From assembly GCA_024103005.1 (NCBI GenBank), contig JAGFJA010000026.1, positions 1 to 64,000 on the forward strand: a stretch of 64,000 nt of DNA. The letters are read 5' to 3'. The notes beneath the pieces are model-generated. The model was not told the DNA's origin, did not search any database, and saw only the letters and a list, made by a program, of their open reading frames with translations. The translations under genes and the position numbers were made by a program. Position 1 is the stretch's first letter, and each line of letters starts with the position of its first letter. Positions 63,875-64,000 of this stretch are shown in pieces. The DNA comes from Saprospiraceae bacterium (GTDB taxonomy: Bacteria; Bacteroidota; Bacteroidia; Chitinophagales; Saprospiraceae).

Positions 63875-63906
63875 TTGCAAATCAGTGGGAATCAACACTA
63901 TTTTTG
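63875..63906 (+). promoter_or_regulatory. Promoter of the divergent short-chain dehydrogenase
   Basis: TTG at 63875-63877 and TATTTTTG at 63899-63906 with a 21-base spacer, two bases longer than ideal, 39 bases before the ATG. Confidence 0.5.
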
Positions 63907-63945
63907 CAGCGTTTAGTCAAGTTTAAAAAAATAAAATATTTTGTA

Positions 63946-64000
63946 ATGAAAAATTTGGAAAATAAAATTTCTATTATAACAGGGGGAGGAAGTGGCATCG
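63946..64000 (+). CDS. Short-chain dehydrogenase/reductase, cut by the window end
   Basis: Only the first 18 codons are present: MKNLENKISIITGGGSGI. The TGxxxGI(G) pattern with preceding KxxIIT strand is the nucleotide-binding start of SDR-family NAD(P)-dependent oxidoreductases. It is divergent from the symporter operon (about 250 bases between starts) and has its own promoter, so it may supply a redox step for the same pathway. The substrate cannot be judged from this fragment. Confidence 0.8.
   Translation, partial: MKNLENKISIITGGGSGI

Noticed and set aside
56492..64000. OleABCD-type long-chain olefin cluster (thiolase, hydrolase, ligase, SDR)
   Set aside because: The ligase has all normal CoA-ligase motifs, the thiolase-fold enzyme is KAS III-like without OleA features I recognise, and a symporter and porin are included; the resemblance is in gene classes only.
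1..64000. CRISPR arrays, insertion sequences, prophage, rRNA genes
   Set aside because: No regularly spaced direct repeats, transposase or integrase motifs, phage structural genes or rRNA sequence were seen on reading both strands.

Overview
The window comes from a member of the Bacteroidota, most likely a Saprospiraceae-like environmental bacterium, although the exact family cannot be fixed from sequence alone. The evidence is: five proteins ending in a type IX secretion (T9SS) sorting domain plus a PorZ-like T9SS component; repeated promoters of the Bacteroidota form TTG-N19-TAnnTTTG; few Shine-Dalgarno sequences; AT-rich spacers; and family-typical genes such as the long GAPDH, a GH125 mannosidase, DUF5672 and the 1-Cys peroxiredoxin/OsmC/MetZ group. 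It reads as ordinary chromosome. I see no insertion sequence, phage, CRISPR array or rRNA operon.

Layout. 0-5.8 kb: a membrane-anchored TPR protein, a small membrane protein on the minus strand, a secreted subtilase with Fn3/GEVED domains, and an ACMSD-type decarboxylase. 6.2-9.7 kb: GAPDH with a long N-terminal extension, overlapping a degenerate-Nudix regulator, then an HtrA protease. 9.9-16.5 kb: an EamA permease, an ECF sigma factor with a membrane partner and a small lipoprotein ORF, a SWIM-SNF2 helicase fusion and a small membrane protein. 16.6-21.7 kb: a secreted EEP nuclease, an FMN reductase, a saccharopine dehydrogenase and threonine aldolase, meeting lolD and a PepSY-like protein head-on. 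21.9-32.2 kb: an M16 peptidase, a T9SS beta-helix protein, DUF72 and VWA proteins, infC (+) and a GH125 enzyme. 32.6-43.1 kb: PorZ, an aspartoacylase-like protein, an AlkA-like glycosylase, a second T9SS subtilase and a very large T9SS repeat protein broken by one in-frame TAA.

43.8-49.1 kb is a methionine operon on the minus strand (promoter, SAM-I riboswitch, small ORF, metX, hom, 1-Cys peroxiredoxin, OsmC, metZ). This is the clearest regulatory unit in the window. 49.3-56.4 kb: an NlpE-like lipoprotein, a thiolase, an M14 carboxypeptidase with T9SS domain, the initiator tRNA-fMet with its own promoter and terminator, a DUF5672 protein and a diheme cytochrome c.

56.5-63.7 kb is a compact minus-strand operon: sodium:solute symporter, KAS III-like enzyme lacking the usual His and Asn, acyl-CoA ligase, Cys-rich lipoprotein, outer-membrane barrel and alpha/beta-hydrolase lipoprotein. 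A short-chain dehydrogenase starts divergently at the right edge. Together they look like an uptake-plus-CoA-activation pathway for an unknown carboxylic substrate, and this is the best candidate here for an undescribed system. The other standouts are the nonsense codon in the repeat protein and the small ORF between the SAM riboswitch and metX.
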